Origin: Trichoplax adhaerens
Taxonomy: Eukaryota > Placozoa > Uniplacotomia > Trichoplacea > Trichoplacidae
Direction of reading: 5' to 3'
DNA length: 64,000 nt
Assembly (NCBI RefSeq): GCF_000150275.1
Contig: NW_002060958.1
Location: forward strand, 402,374 to 466,373
Program-made: the position numbers and the translations under genes
Shown: piece after piece, positions 39,101 through 54,155 of the stretch
Position numbering within the stretch: position 1 is the first letter of the stretch
How the letters are laid out: the number at the start of each line of letters is the position of its first letter
The notes under the pieces: model-generated
Told to the model about the DNA's origin: nothing
What the model saw: the letters and a program-made list of their open reading frames with translations, nothing else
Databases searched by the model: none

Positions 39101-41939
39101 TAGTGATCAAACTGCAACAATATTGGCAGTTTTCTATTAGAGTATATGGTACAATGATAGTTTTCATTATTTTCTTGCCATGTACAAAATGCCAATACGA
39201 TAAGCAAGATACCCTTGGCAGTTTCCTATTAGAGTACATGCTAAAATTACAGCTTTCTGTTATTTCCTTGCCATGCACAAAATGTATGCATGATTAGCAA
39301 GATATTCGTAAATAACTTACAAGAGTCTATAATTGCAAATTGAATGCCATTCTATAATGCGAACTAGAGTAGGACAGCTAATTCATTGACTAATTACTGC
39401 CTAAAAAGCAGTGATGTTTGTAGATGTACCTGTACAATACAAGCGTATTAAAGGTGCTAACAGAAGATGTTCAAAGTCTGAAGTTGGGCCATAAGGCTTA
39501 TTATGGTAATATCAATAATAGCCCTCATGTATTGCAAATGTTAAAGTAAATTGAAGAGACAACTTGTCAGTGTTTGTTTTACATGATCAACTACTGTACT
39601 ATGGTTGTCATTACAGCACGTAAGCAAACTGAAGTTGAATCTTATTCAGTTATAGCCAGCAGATGGTACTGTCATGTAATCTATAAAAATGTGGAAGAGT
39701 TGAGACGTTATTGAGAAAAACTACTTTCAACTTGGAATTGATATGAAAAGTAATATGGAAGTAAGGTAATTTTAAAAGTAGCAGTTTAAACTAGTGGCAA
39801 TTATTATGATGGAGATATCATATGTTTGCTTTCACATGTTCGAGCCAAGTCAGGGATACAGCAAGCAACAAAACACCACTGACATCGGAGACTTTAGCAG
39901 AGAGAATTTTTCCATGCCATATTGATAATACAGCAATACAGTTCTGTTTCCCTTACGGAGACAGATTCCCCTCCTCAAACAGATGGTAGGATCATTACTA
40001 TGGTATGATTTACGGTCCTGGTATGACTGTTTACTAATCAACACAGTTGTAAATACTATTCTAGAATCGTAAATAGCAGAATGTTGATTGATCACTGTCA
40101 TTCATCAATCCTATATCTATATGTGTATATATACGTTAGTAGACACTAACTAGTGCAGTATAGCGAGTGTATACTTACAGGCGAATTAATTACCAATTTG
40201 ACGCATGAAATTACTGTGTAATTTGATTACGGTACTACTCAATTGATTGAAATCGATCAATTATCGTATGTTGAAAGTCAATTCTCGCAATCGACCTTTA
40301 GTTTCGATTGAAAGGTAGAAACAGCAAGATGTAGTATACATTTATACAGAGTTGCAGCTTAGCAAAAAGATGAATGTAGGAGTCATATTGACGTATACTC
40401 CAATTTCTCTCACTAATCGTACACAAATCAATCCAACATTTTAATTCATCAATACAATTTCAAACAATTAGTTATTCATAAACAAGATAAATGAACATCT
40501 TTAAGCAAGAACAGCAAATTATGTTTTGCTAGTAATTTATACAAGTCTCCCACTGTACAATGTACATTTTTTGCCTCTATAAGCCATGTTAAACACGTAG
40601 AAATGTTGTCGCCCATAAATAATTATTATTATTACAACTATGTACTATTATTATTCTAATTATCACAATATTATCCTACGTTAGTACACGGACAACGGAA
40701 GTGGTGCTATCGCTTTAATTTCGTGACGGATCAGCAATGCGTGACAGTACAAGTATAGTAAATAATGCTAAAATGAGGATAGTCATACTGATCGCCATTA
40801 ATAAAGGATCATTGGAAGAATTTTGAGTGTGGCGGTGTAGACTTGAAGATGTTTCAAGCTTCATTAAAAGTCATTTGTATACTGCATAATAGGTAACAAC
40901 CGAATGGAAGAAATGAAAAAAAAAAAATCACTCCCCAGTAAATACTGCAAAGTATAGACAGCACAATATCTGGATTACTATCCCTGCCAGACTAGAATAG
41001 AAGCCTTTTTTAAGAGAATTTCTCACTTCAAAATGTCGATTGCAAAGACAAAAACCGATGACGCCTTGCTAAAATGCAAAGTGCAGCATTATCATTTCAA
41101 AACAATGTTGCATTGATTTACTGTTGATCTAAATAGAACTATACGACTAAGTACGATATAGTGATTGTCATTAGACAGTAAACAATTCAATCGATCAACG
41201 ATTATAATTACAGTTCAAGGCGATTTGAGCGTAATTTGCCGTTGATGTCACGTACTACAGACGTGGAGAACATTGGCTACTATTTACAATACTCATAAAG
41301 TACCCCATTTTTTTTTTTTCAGTTATTTGTACAGTTAGGGAACTGATAGCATCGGGCAACCGTAGTAAACTATTGAATCTACGCCGCATACCCGTCAGTA
41401 ATCTCATATTAATACAATCCATTCATCGGTGTTGTTAGCCCGATGGAAATGGAGGTTTGTTATCTACTTACCAATTGGAATGATCGAATTGAACTCAAGA
41501 CCAAATAATAATATGTATTACAAGATCCTTGACCAGATGGATTTATTAGAATGATGGTATAGTATCTGGTTCTACATGTACGCTTATTGTCGTTTGATGA
41601 CAACAACTGAAGTGATCTTTGCCCATGGTACAACACACATCCCACTACAATTAGAATGGGGAGAAAACAATTTCTTTGATATTTTTATTATTTTGAAATT
41701 TCGAATCTGCTCCGAAAATGGAAACATTATTTTCGACGAATGGAATATGATCAACCTAAGTCTATCTGGTAAATTAAGTCGATAATAATCATGGTGATCA
41801 TGTATTGACGACTGCTACAAAAATAATAAAACTATTATCCATTCTTACCTAGTATAATCAAAAATCCAACAGTTAGAACAGCAAAATTGTAAACGATAGT
41901 AGCGATGTTGCAGTATCTCCTATTATGTCTGATCGCCAT
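36119..41939 (-). CDS. ACVR2: Activin/BMP type II receptor serine/threonine kinase
   Basis: Type II receptors bind TGF-beta family ligands at the cell surface and phosphorylate type I receptors. Eight exons join to 567 aa: 41939-41849, 38793-38584, 38015-37851, 37733-37221, 37083-36821, 36738-36600, 36531-36401, 36310-36119. Exon 1 codes for a signal sequence ending GFLIIL. The Cys-rich ectodomain ends [11 protein letters not shown], the three-finger signature. The membrane span is at about 180-203. Kinase marks are [10 protein letters not shown] (240-249), Lys277 in [12 protein letters not shown] (375-382), DFG (395-397), [11 protein letters not shown] and the C-lobe [15 protein letters not shown] typical of ACVR2. 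Between glycine loop and VAVK there is an Asn/His-rich insertion of about 16 residues. Intron 1 is 3.06 kb, long for this locus. Exon 1 was chosen by its signal sequence and matching phase and is the least certain part. AATAAA lies about 100 bp past the stop. Confidence 0.93.
39123..39306. repeat. 92-bp tandem duplication in ACVR2 intron 1
   Basis: Copies start at 39,123 and 39,215. Both begin TTGGCAGTTT, share CTATTAGAGTA and CTTGCCATG, and end with GCAAGATA. They differ by scattered substitutions. A pair of overlapping frames on both strands here is a by-product. Confidence 0.75.
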
Positions 41940-42711
41940 TCTTTGATCCAATTGTAGTAACGCTGCTTTCGGCTTGTATTGAAGTTTTTCCAATCCTATG
42001 ACATATTACACTTAAAATTGTATCGTAGGCAGTAATGTTTAAGTGAAAAGAGATCTAGGATGCAGCATTAGAAATGAAGAAGGAAAGTGCGTGTTATCCG
42101 ATTTTGATAACGTGTCGTTTGTCGTGGACGATGATGGACACTTTTGTTGGTAGAAAGTATCTTTTTCGATGGGGTCTATAATCGACAGGCAAAGTTTTGT
42201 CCTTGTACTAATGGATGGACACGTTGGCGAGCAAGCTTTGCTATTGTCGATCGATGCAAGTGCTTGCAATAGTTTGTAAAGTGGAATGATTTTGACATAA
42301 AAATGATGCAGAATTGAACTTGATCAACACGATATAGTCCACGTTTCAGACAGCACACTGTATAGTAGTATACTATCGCGTGTCACCGTGTATACCACCG
42401 GCAACGACGATGAAAACGATTAAACCTGCCAAGCACAACGATTGTACGGCGATATCCACGGGTAATAATGATACTCTTTTCCTCACTAATCAATACGTCG
42501 ACATGATTCCAGTAGCAACCACAATTGAATCGATTGGAAAGCTTGCAGTCCCCAATCTAATGAGAACTTGTATAGTGGCTGAGACAAGCCATTAATCCCG
42601 GTAAAATGTTCCAAAGTTGCACCTCTTATAACTGTCTACCATGGACTCCTCGATCGTTACCACCACTTTCTAGTTTTCTTTCTACTGTCCGTGTCGGAGA
42701 TGATCATCATT
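41940..42711. promoter_or_regulatory. Upstream region of ACVR2
   Basis: Immediately upstream of the proposed ACVR2 start. It may contain the promoter and 5' untranslated region. The frames at 42,039-42,269 and 42,176-42,358 (minus) and 42,380-42,595 (plus) overlap without splice or family support. G+C is higher than in the array region. Confidence 0.3.
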
Positions 42712-42980
42712 CATCAGTCTATCAACAGTACAGTACTCTACGTACAGTACAAAGGTGCTTGACTGTACACTGTACTGTAGGAGTCCATCAAATGGTATCG
42801 TCGTCGATCATCAATTCAAATTGTCCACTAATACAGCACAGTACCCATCAGTCTATCAACAGTACAGTACTCTACGTACAGTACAAAGGTGCCTGACTGT
42901 AACTGTACAGTACACTGTACTGTAGGAGTCCATCAAATGGTATCGTCGTCGATCATCAACTCAAATTGTCCACTAATACA
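42712..42980. repeat. 134-bp direct tandem duplication
   Basis: Two copies begin CATCAGTCTATCAACAGTAC at 42,712 and 42,846 and end with GTCCACTAATAC. They are nearly identical. The second has a small insertion of GTAC-type sequence (CTGTAACTGTACAGTACACTG), which suggests the GTAC motif itself expands and contracts. Confidence 0.85.
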
Positions 42981-43499
42981 TACTCGCTGACCTCCGTTTT
43001 GTTCTTGTACAACCAGTACAAAGCAATAGAAAACAAACAAACAAAATGAAGATACTGTACCATCCAAAAGGACCTCAGGGTTTCTACTGTAAAGTACAGT
43101 CATGGACTACTCCATCTTGTCGGTAAGATTGAGTAAGTCCATGGTACAGTATAGAGCGTTGAACGATTGGACACTGTTGGTCGATACGTCAGCGTCACAA
43201 ATAGAAGGATTGGAGCATTGGACTAGTCAAGGATGGATCGTTGGCACATTGAACTTAACCCTTAGTCCATGGGTACAGCATGCACCCAGGACTACGATCG
43301 TCCTAACTTGTACCATGTACTCCAAGCTTTGCATCATACTGTAGACTACTGGAAAAAGAGAGACTTCTAGAGATCCTAGGGGTGAGATCGAGTAGTCTAT
43401 CAATACTAACTAGTCCAAGGCTGCATTCCATTTTACAGCTGCCATGGACTTCTAGAAGCCTCTTAGGGGGCTGGAAGCGTTCAAACTTGCTTCAAACAT

Positions 43500-44060
43500 A
43501 CTGTATTACACAAGTTGTACCGATGACTTGTACACGATGTACTGTACTGTACAGTATATTGTACTGTACTCAATCAACAATACAGTACTGTACTGTACAG
43601 TACTGTAGGATTGCACGGAGCACTGCTGTACAGTACTCACTGTACAGTGTACACTGTACATTGTAATTGTAAAGTACCGCACTGCGCTTGCTTGTACGGA
43701 CAGAACAAGCTCTACATCATATTATGATATGATGATAAGCAAGATCCATTAATAATCGTAAAGGGTATTGGACTACTGGTCCGACTGTCCGAGATCCGAG
43801 TCAAAGTGCAGAACAGTTTTTACTGGAAAGTTGACATTACAGTACTGTACTGTACAGTACAGTACAGTCCTGTACATACTGTACATGAAGTGCAATCATT
43901 GTGTACTGTACTGTACTGTACAGTCATGTACTGTACTGTACATTGTACAGTGTACAGTACCTCGTGTACAGTACGTGTACTGTAAAGTACGGTACTGTAC
44001 GTGTACTGTACTGTACATTACAGACTGGACAAAAGTAGGAAACCTACGCCTGGTACCGCA
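43500..44060. repeat. Dense GTAC palindromic repeat tract
   Basis: The words CTGTACTGTAC, GTACAGTACAG and TACACTGTACA recur in irregular order, mixed with unique sequence. Many runs are self-complementary (for example around 43,540-43,610, 43,845-43,885 and 43,900-44,020). Similar but shorter tracts occur at 33,060-33,165, 42,720-42,920, 53,800-53,890 and 61,865-61,910. Open frames across them are artefacts of the low complexity. Confidence 0.85.
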
Positions 44061-47000
44061 CTCTACCGTACGGTACCGTAATCGACTTGAAACACTATAT
44101 CACTTTTGGCGGGATAATCTGTTTATGTCCGCAATTGCGCGCGAATATTGACCAATTGCCTTCCTTCAAGGTACGTGAAATATGCAGGTCATTGCCCTTT
44201 TATATTGTTCTCCAGGCGGAAAATGAGCCAATACAATGCAGACGCAATATCAGTCATTCACCAAAGCAACACTGAATATGGATTTTATTTTTTTCTATCC
44301 ACTTCCAGCAAAATAAAGTAGAGTACTAGACCGTCTGCATACGTATTTATTTTAGTAATTGATTGACGGGCATATTTTCGCGGTTTTTAACGCTAGCTTC
44401 CATTCATTGCATCCTCTGCCTCAGACTCGCAGTACTTTGGATCTACAACTGCCATGACTTATGCTAAATGAGTAAAAAACATCATTGCTTTAGCATTGAC
44501 TCTACTGGACCAAAATAATAGCTCTATTTCGCTCACCGATCTGTATAAATAATCCAATCCATCATGCAAATTAAAGTCATGCTAACGTACGAGTGCCACT
44601 AAATTACTCATCAAATACATACCGTATCGATATGACAATATACAGGCTGTGCTGTACATACTGTTCAATGATCATGATACGCCTTTTCCTGTATAGAATT
44701 ATGTATGATGATGTCTGCATGATTCAACGACGTAGAAATGCGATCCATTGGATACTGCATGTCTATGAATCCAACGCCAGATCGTCAATGTATAGCTAAT
44801 CTCCAACTGAATACTATATTGCAAATATTCAGTCTGCCTTTGATGGTTGATTTCCAACTAGGCAGGAAAAGGTGCCTTGATTGGACTACAAACTGTACTG
44901 TATGCAAGTGTATGTACAGTATGTTATGACACAAGTCCACTGAAAATCGCATCATACAGTAAAACTAACACGTCTAATATAGACTGTACAGTACTCCTAG
45001 ACAGTGTAAAATACAACCACTCCACTTGCGAGTTGCGACACAGTTTTTACCCGCCAAAGAGTGGAAAGCCACTGTACAATACAGTCATGCAGTACTTGCA
45101 AGTGGACTATATATAGAGAATGAAATGATCGGACGTCCTGCTCCACCTCTCACCACAGCAGAGAAAAAAAAAAGGAGGAAGAAAAAAGGCTATTCGGTGC
45201 AACATACAGGTAATGCCTGAATTGGTAAATATATTGACAGGAAATAATACTGCCAGCTCGTTAATCACTTTGTGACATTGACATCCCAACCAACCAACCA
45301 ACTATGCAAAATGAAAGAAATTGAAGGAGAGCAAAACTTTTTGCTTGCTTGTCAATAATGCTCAATAATTTCATTTTGAACCGACGTCAGCAGGGAAGTA
45401 CTGCCTTGCCCCTCTGGTCTCCACACGTCGATTATGCTGGTGGATTTTGTCGGAATGACATAGAAGCATCCACAAAATGATCATTCCATTCGATCTTGGC
45501 AGATATACAATCCTAACTTGGCTGCTCTGAAAGACTCTACATTACAAGCGCAATGTTGGTGCTATAGTATATGGGCAAATGATAAGAATGGATTGAATGT
45601 TTTCTTACATGCAATACGGTAGAACTACCACTGTATCGGTATCGTGTGACCGCATGCACAATTTAGTCATAGCATTTTTCAAGGCTAAAAACAGTGACTA
45701 AAATGATGCGGTATTATGATTATTTTTTGTGCGTACATGTAAGCTACATAGCATGAGCACGTTAAGGAAGCACAGCGGTGCATGACGTTAGAAAATAGGC
45801 AGTAATTTTCCAGACCAGTTTTCTTAGCAGTATTGAAAGGTGTTTGAAATGAAACTCTACAAAATGAGATTAATTGCATAGGTTAGCTAGGTAAGGTGGA
45901 GGGCAAGAACATGGCCTCGATTAAAGCCGCATGAGATACGTTTGCAAAGCAAATAAACCGTTTGTGGTTATTTCTAGTAGTCTAAGGCTAATTTTATCTG
46001 AAGCCAGCAAAATGCATATCTTCTCTCTGTGTCAGCACTGTAGTGATGATACGCCTACTGTTTGATGAGACGGTTATTATCATTTTAGTGTTGCATACTG
46101 CCCCAGGATTGTAAACCTAGTACCGATCACAACAGTAGCATTGACTTCGTGCAGTACAATATCCCTGTTCAATAATGATACAATATGGATACAAGCAAAT
46201 AAGAGTCGCAATTACTAGACAACTATTAGAGTGGTCGAGTTTATCGCACGCACACCTACCTGTAATAAATGAACAGTTCTTCAATTCACATATCTCTAAT
46301 AAACGAACAGTTCTTGAATTGAGCCCATCAAATATCATGAAATACTTTATTCTCATTTATCACAACAAGTGTTAACCTACTGCAGTAAATGCTCCGATGT
46401 TACCTATTTACAGTATCTTCAATGTGAGATTAACTTAATATAGAGTATACGGGTGCATACATCATATCCAGTAATGTCTGCAAGTATGCAAAGCACATAT
46501 TTAGGAAAGAAGAATCACATACTCGTATAGAGTATGTCCATACGTACTAAATATAGACGACTACAGCGTACGGGTTGAGCTCACGTTCGGTATACGGTAC
46601 TTCGTCCACTGTGTATATACAATCTATATGTACTTATACTTTTACATTATCCCTGTCACTTCGCACTGAGCATATTATATGCATGTTACATATGGCTTAT
46701 TAATCTGATTATTCCATGTACAGTATGCGTATTTATATTTATTTTAGATTTATACATATGATATTATTGCATTGGCCTTTAATTATGTAACTAAATAACA
46801 TTATTGTTGTATTTTCCTCTTTAGGTCGGCTTCTAAATGTTTCTGCTTCACTGACGTCTGCAATATGCAACATGTAGGAAAGATACTGAGTGTATAAATC
46901 CAAAGTATAATATCTTTAGTGGCAGCAGTTTCATGTAGCTAGTCACTATCACAGAATCGGATGTACCGTCATCATTGATAACTTAGTATTATAGTTATAT

Positions 47001-47719
47001 AATTCGTGTAGTCCTACTAGTCGTATTAGTTTTGCAAGTGTTAGATCTAGTATCATGGTCTGTTCTTTTCTAAAGCATGAAACAGAAGTTCATTTATTCA
47101 AATACAATCGTCAAGCATAAACAGATTTTGGAGACGGAAACCTATCTATCTACTGAGCGATTTTCTACATAAATTATTAATTGGCGTCATTTTGTAATTA
47201 CTGTAGTAACATCAAAAGATTAAAATTAGTGGTGAAGAATTGAATCAATACTGTACCGTGTGCAACTAGGTAAAAATTCCTCTCGAGATTGAGGACTTTC
47301 ATCGTTGCAAATACTGTAATTTGGCAGTAACTTTCAACAGTAAACATTACTGTACAATTGAAATTTATAGTACAGTCTAAAATACTTCTTGTTTATAGTA
47401 TTTAAAAGATAAGAAAGACAACATCATTACTTGTCGTAATATCGCTCTGTGGCTATTGTCAGTGTAATCGAGCTTCATTAATTAGACAAAAGTTCTCGAA
47501 ATTGTATCTTTGGATACATCACTGAAGTGATTCACTACGTAAGAAGCATTATATCACGCAGAACCTTTAGCGATAATCAAAGCGACGTCTTCTAAACGCT
47601 ACTCGGATTTGACACGTGTGAAGTGGAAGGATAAAGTCAATTCTACTACTTGGACGCTGAAAAATTACATATTACGTGTATTCAGTAACAATTCCTTAGA
47701 ATTTAAAAAATTATAAGAT
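44061..47719. other. Spacer between the repeat tract and the CDK gene; no gene seen
   Basis: No supported gene on either strand. It contains a purine run at about 45,163-45,188 and a local doubling of GAACAGTTCTT at about 46,270 and 46,308. The final few hundred bases should hold the CDK promoter. Confidence 0.4.
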
Positions 47720-50264
<2,545 letters not shown>

Positions 50265-50911
50265 TGAAATCTTATTATTTCTGTATTTCTAACTATTCCA
50301 GCGAACTATCGTTGTAGCTATTATTTCTTATCATGCATAAAAGACCAAAGAATGGTACTTAATAGGCTTATTTCAATTGTCGAAATTGTTGCACGGTTTG
50401 ATTATAAGATAGTAGTACCGTATAACATTCTTGTGTGTATATTAAATCAATTGCCAAGGTTTCGGCTCATATTTTATCATTTCCCTTATATAAATGCTGT
50501 ATATGTGCCAATGTTTATTGTGCAACAAGATATACCTAAATCTTGAATGTACAATTACTATGTTTGCCTATGAATTTTAAATCTCATATTGTTGTCGCAT
50601 TTCTTCGATAGTGAATACCACCAAAAATCCTTTGCAGGATATGCTCGATTGACGAATATTTTATTAATGCTCAAATGAGACAATTACATAAAAAATACTA
50701 ACTTAAGATACAGTGGTTGAACAGGTGTACTGCTTAACGTACGTAAGGCGTCAAGTTATTGCAGTCCCAAAGTAAAGTATATTTTTATACAAGAGAATAG
50801 TATCTTATTGCTAATAAAATTTGCTGTTTAATGCAATTATGAAAAATTAGTGAACGTGAAATCATTTCACAAACTCCTGTATAGATGAAAGCCGGTATCA
50901 TCAAGATAAAA
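50265..50911. other. Convergent spacer between CDK and DTD1
   Basis: Both neighbours end here. A plus-strand AATAAA is at 50,813-50,818 and a minus-strand AATAAA at 50,665-50,660, so the two 3' ends may overlap if both are used. The small plus frame at 50,352-50,546 is not supported as a gene. Confidence 0.45.
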
Positions 50912-53255
50912 TTAATTATTCTTGTTTGCACTCTTGTCGGTCTCAATTGATTTATCATTTACCGATTCTGTAGAAGGAGCTTTTCCGTCCTTGCCATGTT
51001 TTGTTTTTCCCCTCCTATTCGTTCCACTGCTGTCCTAAAACATTTCAGTATTAACAATGATTCTCTTGATTATTAACGTGTAAAGAACAGAAAATGGAAC
51101 ATATAGTACTAGATGTTCCCCCTAAATGTTCCAACCTCATGCTTTCTGAGCGATTCAAATGAAAATGTAGTAGGACCATCATTAACTAACGAAACCTGGC
51201 CAGTTGATCCAAAGATATTGGCTGTAATTATAAATATTTTCAGTCTTTAATACTTCTGAATCTGAATGCTTCCTTTTTAACCACATAAACTCATGAACAT
51301 AAGTTGGGAGTATATTAAGTGCATTATAATCGCCTAAATGATTCAAACATATAAAGAATGACAAAATTTGCGTCTCTTCTGTTATGCGTTCAGAGCCTAT
51401 GCTTACACTTTATCCTTTCTTCCAAGTACTGTGATTTGATCGCAGTCAAAAACTTTTCGAACAGTTCCTTCGATTTCTCCGGTGGCATACAGTTGTTAAA
51501 AGCCGGTTTGGCACCTTTGAATGCAGCAATTAAAGTATACTGTCCAACGAGAAATATACTACGAATTAATACGACGATCTACAATTACATCAAATTTGTA
51601 ATGACAACAAAATAACTGTTTGCTTAGCTCAATTTTAAAAAAAATATCCTTAGGCAAGTATTTTAATTACTGAATTATACAACAGTTATCTATAATAGGA
51701 CTGCATATGCCGAAATGCTTTTACTACCGCGAACTAGAACAAGTGTTTTTATCTATAAAATGTCATAGTAAATATTCAAAGTTCCATTTAAATAATATCA
51801 AGTAAATGATTACAGCAATTCTCAATTCGCTCTGATCGCTGTTAATACCTGACTGACACATAATATTTCATAGTTCATTTCCTTAACATTTCTTTCCCAT
51901 AGTTTATCTTCATCATTAAAGACTCGTATCGTTAAAAGTCTTTTAACACTGCAAAAGCATTTAACACAGTATTAGTGTTAGCACTCACCAATAATCAAAT
52001 AGTCTTTCAACCGTAATAAAGATGTTATAACCTACAGATAATCAATATCTTTTTCTGAGTCATCCTTTCCGATACCAATAAATGCCACTAATCCAGGGCC
52101 AATCGAACTTATTAGATCATTGCCGACTGTGATAGATGAATGAATATAGACTTATTAGCGCGGACAGTATCAATAATGTTTTATATTACAAAATGGCACT
52201 CGTAGCAAATCAATATACCCGATAAAGTAATATTTTAAAAACATGTTAGAATTCGAAGTGGAATACTGCGTTGTGGAGCGCAAATGAGAAGATAATATAG
52301 TTGGTATTTTTATAGATTAAAAGCATTAAAATTTATAAATAGATAATGTAGTCTATGCATAGAGATATTACTAGGAAGCTGCAGTTATCGATACAGAAAG
52401 TATGGGCCACTATAAGAAATAGATACACCACGCATTAACTATACGTTATTATCTTCAATGAATTATAGAGGTATAAGAAAATACTACGCTTGTATTTGCT
52501 ACTACCAGAGACTGACATGAATAATATGTATATTATACAAGTCAGGGTATGCTAGCAACGCCATTGTAAACTTCGAACTACACTAACTGTGAGAGTTTAT
52601 ATAACGTAGTCAAAAATATCAATAAACCGCTCAACACTAAAGTCTCGACGTGGAGAATTTACATATCGTACTGTAGTAGAAGTATTTTATATCAACACAG
52701 ACCATAGCATTGAACTGTACAATATACTGTACATGCAGACAGGGTAATCCATAAGATCACATCTTCTACAGTAAATGATAACGTTATTGAGTATTGATGC
52801 ACTTTTAGTTGCACTTTAGCAAAGCCTTGATTGCACACGAAAGTATCTTTACAATCAAAAAGCTCCAATACCTAGCTAAGGGTTAGCACTAAAGCAAGAG
52901 TTATCTGATATTATTTCAGCTTTAAATTATTACTACTTGGAAGGGTATTTGTATCAATCCTGCGTCAGTAAAAGCGAGCCAGTTAACGATCAAAACTTTG
53001 ACGCGATTTCCATTGGAATGTCATTAATCATCATACACTTATTACATCCTAGACTACTAGATGATAGTCCTATCTAGTGGTCCATAGACTCTATGGCAGA
53101 ATATTCAACTATATTAAACTGTACAATGTACATTCATTACTGTCATGAAATTGCCAATATGATCGGAGTATGTACCCTAAACATTGTGCAATGTATATTT
53201 GCGTATACGTACTTGTTACACGAGCTTCTGTTACACGCTGTACAAGAGCTTTCAT
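50912..53255 (-). CDS. DTD1: D-aminoacyl-tRNA deacylase 1
   Basis: DTD removes D-amino acids (and glycine from tRNA-Ala) wrongly attached to tRNA, a proofreading step in the cytosol. Six exons join to 191 aa: 53255-53213, 52126-52036, 51948-51849, 51539-51407, 51221-51136, 51034-50912. The first exon codes for only MKALVQRVTEARVT, which fits the family's first strand, and ends in A|GTACGT in the right phase. Other marks are VFNDEDKLW, the SQYTL motif at 77-81 (usually SQFTL), FKGAKPAF, and the Gly-cisPro loop NDGP at 136-139. The Lys/Asp/Ser-rich C-terminal tail resembles that of animal DTD1. An 85-codon plus-strand frame at 51,358-51,615 is only the antisense of exon 4. Confidence 0.93.
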
Positions 53256-54155
53256 GATGAAATTTGTAACACTGGACAGATTAATTAATAAAGCTCCATC
53301 TAGCCTTCTTCAACGCTTCTATTTAACATTCAAGAAATAGATGAAATAGAAGCAGCGATATTACATCATTATAAAACTCGTATGCTACTAGATCCCACTC
53401 CAAGTCTGTTACCACGGCTACAGCGCTGATTCATGGCTGAGTGCTGACTGCTGAGAGTGCGTGCAGCCATGGTCCAAGAAGAAGACCAGAACGGATCACT
53501 CTTGGACGGACAGACATTGTCGCCATCATCTCGTCAAAATATTGGGCCAAGCACTTTGTTATAGCCGTGCCTTAGTATGCAGTCGGTGGGTTTGAATTAG
53601 CTGACGTTTTCTCAATCAAGTCATGTTCCATTGAATCTTACTATCGGTTACAAATTTCAGCTTGAAAACAGTTATATAAGGTCTTGGACGCTATTTCTCT
53701 GAGTGATTTAGAAAACAGACACGGAAGATCCATACTAAGTACAGTAGTCATTTTTGGCCTCATTGGGTCAGAATAGTCCGTCTGTCTGATCGTAATGTAG
53801 TAACTGTACCATGGACTCTAGTATCGACTGTCCACTACAGTACCAGTGCCCAGTAGTACAGTTCAGTACTGTACACTGTACACTCAGTACAATGTCCATG
53901 CATTGAGCAAGACAAGGTTGATTGATTTTATTTCAAAGTAGGTTAGAGCAGAAAGCCTGGCAAGGAAATATCAACACTAATTCTAACTTCTTTCTTGCTT
54001 GTAATTGCATTGAAATCGATAAGCTTCGACTTGCCAACATTCGTGGTAGTCCATAGAGGTTAATGACAGTGGAAAGAGATCGTGCTTGCATCATTGCATT
54101 GAACCAAAAACACCCTTGAGCTCGTCGCTACTTTGATAGATAGAAAAGATCAAGG
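53256..54155. promoter_or_regulatory. Divergent intergenic region between DTD1 and PEX12
   Basis: DTD1 (minus) and PEX12 (plus) start on either side of this 0.9-kb spacer, so it must hold both promoters. It contains a GTAC-repeat tract at 53,800-53,890 and a G+C-richer stretch around 53,390-53,530. No specific factor site is claimed. Confidence 0.45.

Noticed and set aside
43500-44060. Steroid-receptor or copper-response sites in the GTAC tract
   Set aside because: The GTAC core occurs in such motifs, but the words here lack a fixed spacing and the density fits a repeat better.
42380-45220. Many short plus-strand frames of 60-127 codons
   Set aside because: They are produced by GTAC repeats, which rarely contain in-frame stops in some frames; no splice structure or family match.
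51358-51615. Plus-strand frame of 85 codons
   Set aside because: It is the reverse strand of DTD1 exon 4, whose sense translation matches the family.
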